DNA from: Mansonella perstans | Lineage: Eukaryota; Nematoda; Chromadorea; Rhabditida; Onchocercidae | Assembly (NCBI GenBank): GCA_037074765.1 | Contig: JBAMDO010000573.1 | Span: 496,001-560,000 of the forward strand | Direction of reading: 5' to 3' | DNA: 64,000 nucleotides | Shown: one piece after another, positions 53,751 to 64,000 of the stretch | How positions within the stretch are numbered: the stretch's first letter is position 1 | Layout of the letters: every line of letters starts with the position of its first letter | The notes under the pieces: generated by a model | What the model was told of the DNA's origin: nothing | Databases searched by the model: none | What the model saw: the letters and a program-made list of their open reading frames with translations, nothing else | Made by a program: the position numbers and the translations under genes

Positions 53751-56700
53751 ATGGTAAGTTTTCTTCGATGTCACAAAATACAGTTACCGTTAACTGCCCG
53801 AAAAATCCGTTCGAGAACTGGTCATGACTTCCCGAAAGTCATATGGTTAATTAATAGTTGAAAGTTATTTCTCTACTAAGTTGCTCAACGCCTCAGAAAG
53901 TTTTAGTTATTTAATAAAATATTGGAATGAGGATCACACCCACTGGATGATGAATGATTGCAGTTGTTATCCGGAGTTCGATCAACTAGAAAGAAATCAG
54001 AGCAAAAATTGAACGAGAAAATTCTAGAATTGGATAAGTTTCTGTTGAAACGCGATTATAATGGTGCTATGTCGTTATTAGAGGCTCGCGAAGTTTTTTG
54101 TTTACAATGAATTAAGCAAAATTGAATAAGCAATTTGATTTTCGATGCTCAAATATTTCCTGAGAAGAATGGTTGTAGTTACTGGATTGTTGGTCTTGAA
54201 TACTGTTTAGTCGGAAAGGTCAAATCACATTATTAATGATTGGATAATGAAATTAAAATAGTAATACTAATTACAAAATAAACCTTTAAAAGAAAAAAAA
54301 GAATTGCAGTTCCAATCAGAAAATGGAAATATTGATGAGTTGACAGAGCTTTGGTTGGGTTATTGTGCTTTCCACGCTGGCGAATATCAGAAGGCAATAC
54401 TGGTCAGCTGATATTACAAAAATAAATTTATTATGTATGAGTTATTTCAGTACAATAATGGTGCAGAAAATATGGCAAACATTTTACAAAGATTCATCTT
54501 AAAGTGACGAAGGAAATGGAAGTAATAAACAAGTTCTGCAATAATTCTTTTCCAACACCGCAGTATTCGAAATATATAAATTGATTCAAATAAATTTCTT
54601 TTTTTCTGTTTTGAGAATTTAGTTGTCGGAAGCTTTGTTGATAAATTTAGGTATACGAAAGAATGCAAGTACAAGAGGATTGTCCACCGGAAGTGGATGT
54701 TTATATCGCTTGTTGCTTCTTTTACCTTGGATTATCTGAAAAGTCCAAAAAATATGCGGAAAAAGGTAGAGTTGGACGTTCAAACTGATATATAATAAAT
54801 AATATTCGAAAATTAATTGGAAATGAGCTGATCTCGTTGTTGTAAATGAAAGTGAAGAGTATGGAAAGGTCTGATTTTTTTGCCTTGTTAAAGTGATGTT
54901 CATTGTACAACTAATTATTAAGAGATAGATTGAAAATGGAAGAGTTTTCAGCGAACTGAAGAGACTTAGTCATTAGTCTTCCACTGTTCGAAAGCAAGTG
55001 GTTATATTTACATTATTTTGATTTTTTTGTTTTAGGTCCGAAAAATGCGCTCCAAAATCGTTTATTATTCCATCTCGCAAATCGGCTGAAAGATGAGCAT
55101 CAATTATTGGTGAATCGAAGTAATTTACAGGATACTGTAAAGGATCAGTTGTCACTTGCTGCTATGCATTACCTACGTTCACACTATCAAGAAGCTATTG
55201 ATATCTACAAAAAGATTCTAGGCAGTAAAAAGTGATTTGTTTCAATAATTTAAATCTATCGAATTATTTGATTTTTAAATTTCTAGATATTTAATAACCG
55301 ATTGTGTTAAAGTCATAAACAGATTTACAATACCTTAATAATTCTAACTTTATTTCCAGGAATTTCAACGCATTGAATGTATATCTTGCTTTATGCTATT
55401 ATAAACTTGATTATTATGATATTTCACTCGTAAGTATTTAACAGCAGACTATTTATAAAAAATATAGCAAGTGTTTGCTGTCACAATTTTAGATAAAAAG
55501 TAGTGCTAGAGGCGACAAATTAGTTTTTCAAAATCGTTCATTTCTTCTGCAATATCTCCTGAATATCCTGCAGTGTTTTTTTTTTTTTAAATCAATATTA
55601 ATTATTCTAAAATTTTATTTTCCTTATATAAAATTATTTTACAAACAAAAGTGACTGTGCAGAATTATCAGACCGAACTTATTCCTATTGTTTAAATGTA
55701 GGAAGTGCTGCAACTTTATTTGGATGAGAATCCGGACAGCGCCATCGCTATAAATCTGCGAGCCTGCAATCATTACAAATTATACAATGGCAAAACTGCA
55801 ATGAAAGAGCTTCGGGGGTTACAAAACGGGAAAGCTTCAAGTTTTACATTTGTGAAAGACCTTATCTCCCACAATACGGTTTGTCTTTTTAATGAAAATT
55901 TTTTTCAATCTTCACCTTCTTAACTTTTTTGAAAATTCATTTCAGGTCGTTTTTCGTGATGGAAATGCTGCGCTTCAAGTCTTCCCACCAATAATGAGCA
56001 CTCTACCTGAAGCAAGATTCAATTTGATAATTTTCTACTTGAAAAGAGGTGCTCTTTACTTGATTGTAAGTTTGGTAAGAATCACTTAATAAAATTTGAT
56101 TTATTTCCTATTTCAATTCCCTTATTAATCTATTTGTTTTAATAAATGTCGCATAGTTTGTTCTGCCAAAAATTTCCGACCATATGTTTTTCTTCCGCAT
56201 GTTGCGTATTCCGGGCCAAAAGTTTGATAACTTAAAAAGTTTTTTTTTTTAAATTTAACAATCAAGTTTGCAGGTGAAATGGAAGCCGCACTTAATCTAG
56301 TAAACGATATACATCCGCAACATCCAACTGAGTACCTTCTGAAGGCAATCACTTACTGTATTATTGGTTATCAGAAAAAATCTGTGAGTTGAACAATTTT
56401 GTTTAGATCTCAATCGTTTATTTGTATTCCACTTTTTATCTCAAAAAATTACTTCCTCAAGATTTTCTCCAAAGTTTGTTTGAAAAATTATTTTCCACTT
56501 TTTTAACTGTCTTTTTATCTGTTATGGAAGAAGCATCTGCAAGTGGCGCAAGAACACTTCAAAGTAGTCGGCGAATCAGCTGCTGAATGTGGTATGTTTC
56601 ATTTTGACGTGCCTTATAATTCTATCACAAAGCTTGTTTTAAAATTTTTAAGCCATTTCATTTTTAAGCGTGATTAACTAGTATTTTTTTAACAGACACA

Positions 56701-58247
56701 ATTACCGGCCGACAAGCTATGGCATCCTCTTACTTTTTAAGCAATCAATTTGACGAAGTCCTCGTTTATTTGAACTCAATCAAAGTAAGTTTTATAAATT
56801 TAAGAGGATTGAAAGGCTTAAAAAGAGTTACAATATGTGAGGAACTGAAAAGGGAACTTATTAACTCATTTTCCATGTATTCTAGACCTATTTTCATGAT
56901 GACGACATATTTAATTTCAATATTGGTCAAGCTTTGTTAGCCTGTGGTAATAACGCAGAAGCTGAGGCTAGCCTACTATTGGTTATAGATGAAGAATTAA
57001 GGCAAAAGCCAGCGTATTTTCTTAGCCTTGCTCGAACCTGTTTGTTTTTTCTTCAATTTTTTCTCCTTTTTTTGCTTTTACGCAAATTATTGAAAATAAT
57101 TTTATCTTTTAATTTCTTATCTTTGTTGTTATTTCTTTCTGAATATTTTATTTTTTGACTGTAATTAAGAAATTAAAATTTCTTGCAGGAAATGACTAAT
57201 CAAAATTACACGCTTCTTCTCGGAGCTTTTCCATTACATGATGATCAGCTTGGAGCTTTGAAGAATTTTTGAAAGGAAAATTATAATAATGTTCAAGTGC
57301 TTACTTGAAGATTTTCCAGATATCCAGAACGGTAGGAGTAACCTGGCCTGGGAAATGTATGGAAAGATGAAGAACTCTGTTGGTGTCTTCCAACTTCTAG
57401 CTGTAATTGCGAACGATTGTTATAAGGTACGTTTATTTGATGTTTTTAAGTCAAGAAAAATAAAAATTGTAACACTTTGCATGCAAAATAAAAGAAAGAT
57501 CTACTTTCCTTTAAAGTTGAAAGCAAAAATTTTTTCCTTAATCAGGCAATACGTCAACTACAATTGATAATAATTAATAGAATCTTATCCAATTTTATAC
57601 GCTATGATATTTGTTGAGGTTGGTGATTACTTGTACTCAGCGAAAGCCTTTGATGCCATGGAGAGAACTGAATCCAATCCTGAGTATTGGGAAGGTAAAC
57701 GTGGAGCTATTACTGGAGTGTTTAAATTGTTTGTGGAGCAGAAAGCACCTCTGTTAGTATTTTTTTAAATATTGCTTTTGGTCCAGCACGAGAAACAAAA
57801 GACAAAAGTAAGATAGAAAAATAAATTAAGAATGAGGCAGTCTTAAATTAAACTGACTACTCAGCCAGGACTGAATCTCGTTAGTTTGTAATAAAGCAGA
57901 AAGGAATTTGTTGATTTGTCCCATTTTTGATATCTACAATAAGCGATCACGGTGATAGCTAGTTTAGTCGTATCTTCTTTATTTTTGTTAGCAATTAATG
58001 CTGCAGGCTTTAACTTATAGAACCCATATCTTTCTGTTTTAGAAATGTCATTTATCATCTGATATTACGGGCAGCAAAATCCATTTTTATATTTTCATTG
58101 AATGGAATCAGATTCCAGCAAAAAATAGATTTCAGTAATCATCTTCACGAAGCGATGACTTTGTTGGAAAAGAGTAGACATCCGCAAGTGGAATACATTG
58201 CTAATATTATCCGACGATATATTAAAGAAAATAATTTGAATCTATGA
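53751..58247 (+). CDS. dyf-13: intraflagellar transport protein IFT56/TTC26 (DYF-13)
   Basis: Fifteen exons join in phase to 558 residues (human TTC26 554): 53751-53753 (the ATG alone), 53964-54092, 54310-54402, 54651-54765, 55036-55231, 55360-55429, 55702-55878, 55946-56048, 56274-56383, 56531-56591, 56696-56784, 56886-57039, 57320-57426, 57619-57752, 58112-58247. It is a chain of TPR repeats. Diagnostic segments: [111 protein letters not shown] and [11 protein letters not shown]. It is an IFT-B complex subunit needed to build cilia, in nematodes only in sensory neurons. The microexon start and weak donors (GTTTTT at 54093) are the least certain parts. Confidence 0.93.
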
Positions 58248-58847
58248 CCTCCAACTGTAAAATGTTTTGACGTACTTGAAATTATATTTGGATAACTGGA
58301 ATTTGAAAATAGCAATTTATTCTACTCTGTAATATTTGTAGGCATAAAAGTTCTTGGCAAAAATTATTATTGTAATCAAACAAATTGTCCAAAATAAATG
58401 TTGAAATAAAATGCAAAAATTCAATATTGATTATTTATTTCCAATTTGTCTTCTTGAATATCGAAAAGTCCGTATGGAAATAGTATTCAAATTTTCAGCG
58501 CAATCATATAATAAAGAATTTCCACCGATGAAATCATTTCTAACAACTTTCGAAGATTTTTCAGTTCGGTCTTGCTTAAATCGTCGCAATCTTTCTTGGC
58601 AGAATTATTTTTAAAAAAATTTTGAAACTGATTTCAAAAAAAAAAAAAGTTGTTAAAGCAAATAGAAATTGACTAGACTTTAAAGCTTTTAAGTATCTTT
58701 AAAGTTTATTTTCTTTTACTAAAATCTATCTTAATCCATAAGAAAAATTGTATTTCGAGGAGAACTTTTTCTGAATTGAACATAATGAAATTCATATTGA
58801 TATATGTTTGAAAGATCTTCAGAGTCCTTTTTGTTGAAAAAATTTGA
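58248..58847. other. intergenic between IFT56 and NT5C2
   Basis: 600 bases; AATAAA-type signals at about 58393-58409 suit the IFT56 3' end. A long minus-strand ORF reaching into this region is antisense to the first NT5C2 exon and not supported. Confidence 0.55.
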
Positions 58848-61800
58848 ATGCGGAAAGGCAGAAAAGTAGAGATTGATAAAAGTTCTGCAAAAAGTAAAAT
58901 AAGTCCTGCACAGTCTCCTGACAAGAATGCCGAAGTGGGAAAGGATTGGAGCACTGCTAGGAATGATCCATGCAAACAGTAATGCATTTTCTCTTCATTA
59001 CTACTAGCTAGGAATATGTACATGATAATGAAATGGTAGCAAAGAGAGTGATAGCCCCCTGATGATTCAAATAACTTCGAAGCTTTTAAAAATTAAAAGT
59101 CAAGTAGGGATACTAGTTAGTGGTTTTCTTTTTTATGCAACTTCTGGAATGTTGCCTCAAATACCAAAGTGAAAAAAGTGATGAAGATAAAAGGAATGTA
59201 TTCAGCTTGATCATGATAAACGGCAGTAACCTGTCAAATATTAAAATATTTGTTTTAGTAAGATAACATTTCATCTTAGTTTTGATGTGCAATTCCATTT
59301 CCAAATCTAGAGTTTTTGCTAATCGATCGGTATACCTTCAAAAAATCCGATATTACGGATTTGATATGGATTTCACATTAGCAAGTAAGTGAGCAGTTGA
59401 AACATGAACACTGAAAATTAAAAAAATTATTAAATTAATTTTTCATGTTATCCGAATAATATAAAAACATTTAAAAAATTGTCGGTTGCAGTAAATTAAT
59501 ACAACTGTTATGCTTGATACGAATTGATCTCCATAATGGAAACATATAATTTCAGGCTTTTCTTCTTCATCTCTTCATTCAATAATTTTTCAATCTCTAT
59601 GCTTTCTGAAACCGTTTCAATAGAATGCAATTTCATTTCATTTCTGATTTTATAGTGATATAAAAATGTTTTAGTTTACAAATCACCGGAATATGATATT
59701 TTGCTATACAGCAACATTATAAATCGTCTGGTACTACTCGGCTATCCCAAACAATTACAAAGCTTCCCTTATGAAAAAGATTTTGCTATTCGCGGTGATC
59801 ACCTAAACGAGCTTTAACAACCGATAAATATGAACTTATCTTCGAGATATTTTAGAGACAGGCCTTTGAAGTTCATTGCTGCCACCAATAAATTAACTAA
59901 TAGCCAATGGAAATCTTCTTGAGATATTGCATCTTTCTTTCATCTTTCGAACAGAACACAAAACCAAATCTGAAGAACTTTGGCTCTTATTTGCTGATGG
60001 AATCTGCTAACAAGTTCGCTATTTACAGGTCTATGGTTCGATCGAACTTATGGTAATCTGCTAAAAGTTGATGGATTTGGAAATATTCTTGTTGGTGTAC
60101 ATGGCTATGATTATCTTCAACGGTAAATCCCTTAATTTTGTTGTTTTGTATTCATCAATCGATATCCCTCTAATTTTTTCATTTGATCGAACTAGAGATG
60201 TTACAGTAGGTGGTAAATTAATCAAAAAAATAAATTTCTATAGATCAGATATCAGAAAACATTATCCGAACAAATTTGTCTCATTGCGACATTTGGAAAA
60301 CGTCTTGGTGATGAATTCATTATTTGACATAACCCATACCTATGTGCTAACCACACTTATTCACTATTTCGACAATCACAAGGATTATGAAAGGTAAAAT
60401 GGAAAAACTTAAAACACAGGATATGGTGATTACACTTATCTAGTAAAACTGGATAAGAGGGTTATTGATTTATATAGAAAATAATAAATCACCGGTTTTA
60501 GGAATTGACACATTTGGTTCATTTTTTTTCAATTCCTAACTCACGCAATTCTTCTCATTTCAAATACGTGCAGATGATGAATTTTTAACTGCACAAAAAA
60601 AATTAGCAAATTTGAATTTAAACATTATACGAATGAATATAGGAAAAAAAAGTAATGGAAATTAGAAAGAGAAGACAATTTTTTTTTGATTTTTCGATCC
60701 CTCTTTATATTTGTTGTCTTGACTGCCGAGTAATTTAGCATGATTTTATTAAAGACAATTTAAAAAATAGCTTAAAGGCTTGGAGAGGAATTATTGAATC
60801 TTTTATGAGAGAGAGAGAGAGAGTTTTCCAATCATCAATTTTCTCCTTCATTCTTGTTTTTGAAGATATAATCTCTCAAAAAATAAAAATCCAAAACCTT
60901 AGAGATAAGCGAATCGTCAATAGAATGCTTAGGAAATGACACATTTTAGTGCTGTGTACTGTTCTGTGAAGAAGTATTTATGTTATCCAGTTTGTTTATC
61001 GAAGTATATTTACATTTTCCGTTTAACAAATATTAGTATTTACTCAGATTGGTTGAGATTCTACGATTTTGCGTTCCAACAATTTTTTATTATCTTCACA
61101 TATAATTAATTTGTCAACCAATAAGCTTTTAGAAAGTTTTCAAATTGTTTAAACAGGAAGTTTTTTTTTCAACAGAGACTTTTCATAAAGACTTGAAAAT
61201 GACACGGTTTCCCGAAGGATTCGATAGATATCATCGATTTTGCTGGAAGATACCTTATTTTAAAGGTTCAGTTACTCGTCAGTTTTATTTTTGGAGTGTG
61301 AATGTAGTTCTTGTTTTCAGGACTAGCGATGGTACTGGTGTTCGAAGCGGTGACACAATAATATCTTATAAATCGCTTGCTGAAGATGTTTTAAGTGCTG
61401 TCAATTACGTTCATGATGATGTATGAGCTAATTCTTCTAGCCTGTTTTAAATAACTGACTTAAAATTGATTTGTTATTTTTTCGACTTTTTTTGAGGTCG
61501 AAGATTTAAGATTTCAACCTTTCCACTCTTTGCTTGGGATTACGTCACTCCTCAATTACTTGCAATAACTTTCAGAACTCAAATTTGCTATTGCTATTAG
61601 ATTTCCGTTTTTTTATTTTGACTAAGTTTATTTGACTAATGGATCCATGTTTTAAGAGTTCGTTAAAAGCCGATGTTTTGCAAAATTTGGACAAATATAT
61701 CATCAAAGATGATCGAATCAAACCGCTTTTGAAACTAATTAGTGCTCATGGAGGACGAACATTTCTTTTGACCAATAGCAGTTACAGTTATACTAATGTT

Positions 61801-63846
61801 CGTATCACATTTACTTCCAAGATCAACATCGTAAGGAGAAACCTTAACACTTATTCATTGTACTATTTTTTTCTATCGATGGTTGCTCCAGTTTTGCAAA
61901 TTTTATTTTTTGAGTAATATCCAGGGAGTACTAAGCTATTTGATTGGACCGGACTGGAAATCATATTTCGATGTTTCAATTGTTGATGCGAAAAAACCTC
62001 TATGGTTCATGAAAGGCACTGTTTTTCGACAAATCGACACTGCTACGGGAACGCCTAAAATTGGGGTACATCAAGGATTACTTAAGAAGGGTGATGTTTA
62101 TGCCGGTGGTATGCTTTCTAAACAAAATTACTTTTTCACTCAGAAGAAAATTTCCTACATTTTTTTAAGAATTATTTTTATGTACGGACAGAGCTTCATT
62201 TCCAAATTTTACATATTTATGTTATGGGTCGAGTTCTCAAAAATTATCCATAATACAGGTCAGGTTTATCTCTCATTTAATCTACCCATCAGTTTGGATA
62301 TAGAAGACTATCTCGCTTAGCAAAATCTCCTTCCCGGTTATTTAAATTTTAAGTATTTGCGCATTCTCCTATTATTATCACTTTTAGAGAAAGGATTGTG
62401 AATACAGACGCCAAAATTTGATTACTCAATTTTTAAGGTAATTCAGATGATTTTCGTCGGCTATTTAATGCTCGCGACAGAGAAGTGTTATATATTGGTG
62501 ATCACATCTTCGGTGATGTACTTAAATCAAAAAAGACGAAAGGTTTACTTTCAGGATAAGACTTTTGAACTTTTTGCTAATTAAAAGTAATTTATTTGTT
62601 CTTAATATTTAATTTGATGAATGATTTAACACACCGAATTAATCTATTTATTTTCATTTTTCCTACTACTTTATTTTCTGCTTTTATCTTCTTAATTAAA
62701 TATTAGAAGAATTAGTATAAGTAAAATTAAATCTAAATATTAGAAGAATTAGTATAAGTAAAATTAAATTCAATCAAAATTCAATCAAATTCCATTCAAT
62801 CAAAATTACTACCACTCCTCGATAAAAAGTTGAAATGAATTTTACTGGACATTGAAATTTAAATTAACTGACCGCGCTTTCGCTTAAAAGGATGGCGTAC
62901 ATTTCTTGTGATACCTGAACTAACAAAAGAAATATCTATTTGGTCACAGCAACATAATTTATTCGAAAAAGTGGTGGAATTGACCAAAAAGGTTGAAGTG
63001 ATGTATAATCAGATAAACATTGTCTCTGCTCAAACAATTATTCAAGAAGGAAACATGCAAATCCGAGTAATAAAGCAGTAATTTATTAATTTATCCCAAA
63101 ATTCTTCTCATTTGCTTCTTTCTAATTTTTTAGCTGCTAAGATTAACACTAAACTTTGTTTGTTTTGTAGGAAAGAACTCAAGAGATGGACAATTATTAT
63201 AGCAAAATGGGTTCATTGTTTCGAAGCGGATCACGCACTACATTTTTTGCATCACAAGTAGGATTGCAAATTTCAACTTGAATTGTGAAGAAATGAGAGA
63301 ACGTATATCTTTTCAAACATCTTCATCGAATTTTTCAAAATTATGATTTTTAGGTGGAACGATTCGCGGATCTCTATTCTTCTAGCTGCTATAATTTACT
63401 CTATTATCCAGTTTTTTACTTTTTCCGTGCGCCAATGGCTTTAATGCCACATGAAGTGAATACCGACAAATACATCCAGAAAAAAAAATCCCCTTCGGGG
63501 TCAAGTGAAGCTAGTGACTTGAATGAATGCTATAAAATATTTGCAGAAAAAAAAGGTATTTTTGAATCCTGATCTCAAATTAAAAGTTTCGATCCGAAGT
63601 CCTTTGCAAAAGTAGATTGAAGGAAGGAATATTTTAGTTTTTTAATCTAGAATAACTTGACTCATCACAACTTATTCAAGCTTTTATATTAAAATGAGCC
63701 AAATTTTGTAATATCTTACAGATTTAAAGAAAAAGGTCCATTCAGAAAAGGACATCAAAACAATACCACATGTTCAGGAAGAAACTGTAGCAGCCACTGA
63801 GGAGGAAATTTTAGATAACAATAAACTATCTTCAGAATCCGAATAA
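58848..63846 (+). CDS. nt5c2: cytosolic purine 5'-nucleotidase (NT5C2/cN-II)
   Basis: Thirteen exons join in phase to 578 residues (human NT5C2 561): 58848-58978, 59311-59384, 59675-59794, 60029-60122, 60196-60393, 61321-61420, 61657-61797, 61925-62108, 62438-62542, 62891-63066, 63171-63257, 63354-63555, 63722-63846. HAD motifs are present: GFDMDFTLA (D62, D64), [20 protein letters not shown] and [32 protein letters not shown] and [20 protein letters not shown] mark the C-terminal half, and the tail is acidic. The enzyme dephosphorylates IMP and GMP and also transfers phosphate. The first exon ([17 protein letters not shown], then basic/Ser-rich) has no counterpart I know; it was chosen because phase and donor fit and an acceptor lies about 26 bases upstream of its ATG. 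The rest is firm. Confidence 0.92.
60807..60823. repeat. (GA)n microsatellite
   Basis: Eight GA dinucleotides in the fifth intron of the NT5C2 gene. Confidence 0.85.
62701..62770. repeat. 37-bp tandem duplication
   Basis: TATTAGAAGAATTAGTATAA plus the following AT-rich bases occurs twice, at 62701 and 62738, in the ninth intron of NT5C2, followed by short CAATCAAA-type repeats to about 62810. Confidence 0.85.
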
Positions 63847-64000
63847 TGTGTCGAAAATTTCTACTTCTGGTAAACTGATCCTTCTGAAGCGCTCAGTTTG
63901 AAAGCAAATTAAATAATGATTGTCTTCATTTCCAGCATTTCGTTTCTTAGCTGAGGCAAGATGAGGAATGAATTTTGTTGTATAGAGAAATTACACTCGG
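63847..64000. other. NT5C2 3' flank
   Basis: 154 bases to the window end; no feature recognised. Confidence 0.6.

Noticed and set aside
58706..59023. 105-codon minus-strand ORF
   Set aside because: Antisense to the first NT5C2 exon and its flank; no splice signals or recognised motif.
53190..63846. MRPL47, IFT56 and NT5C2 as one operon
   Set aside because: Gaps of about 560 and 600 bases are long for an operon, and IFT56 has its own X-box-like promoter element; not excluded, but not supported.

Overview
The window is nuclear DNA of a nematode. It is strongly AT-rich, with many short exons, many introns of a few hundred bases, and 3' splice sites of the TTTTCAG/TTTNAG type. Several genes have such an acceptor immediately 5' of the start codon, as expected for spliced-leader trans-splicing. 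The encoded proteins are close to Caenorhabditis families, most clearly UNC-104. Gene sizes and composition fit a clade III (spirurid/filarial) worm, but that placement is inference. I recognised no mobile element, CRISPR array, bacterial insert or virus-derived gene.

Layout. 501-6658 (+): the 3' part of unc-104 (KIF1A-type kinesin-3); the motor and FHA parts lie upstream of the window. 8179-8250 (+): tRNA-Pro(UGG). 12447-15491 (+): a BTB/POZ protein with a C-terminal Cys/His cluster. 17399-21202 (+): a four-helix EXPERA-like membrane protein, with a possible single-exon gene nested in its third intron (20755-20979). 23844-24782 (-): a small membrane protein. 25264-26449 (+): a protein I do not recognise. 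28471-31006 (-): CTDNEP1/Dullard phosphatase.

33205-50953 is a run of minus-strand housekeeping genes. In transcription order they are TRIAP1/Mdm35, Mediator MED10, mitochondrial ribosomal protein mL43, carnosine N-methyltransferase CARNMT1 and the GATOR2 subunit WDR59. The first two are less than 200 bases apart and look operon-like. A 22-bp minisatellite (51172-51450) separates this run from a plus-strand series: mitochondrial ribosomal protein MRPL47, intraflagellar transport IFT56/DYF-13 (with an X-box-like site 90 bases before its ATG), and the purine 5'-nucleotidase NT5C2.

Exon coordinates were derived by hand from splice signals, reading phase and remembered family sequence. For all complete genes given here the exon lengths close in frame. 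WDR59 is the exception: its 5' exon and some internal junctions are not resolved. No bacterial-style or otherwise dramatic new system is visible. The most interesting items are an apparent tandem exon duplication in unc-104, the X-box at IFT56, the nested ORF, the minus-strand gene cluster and two or three nematode genes of unknown function.
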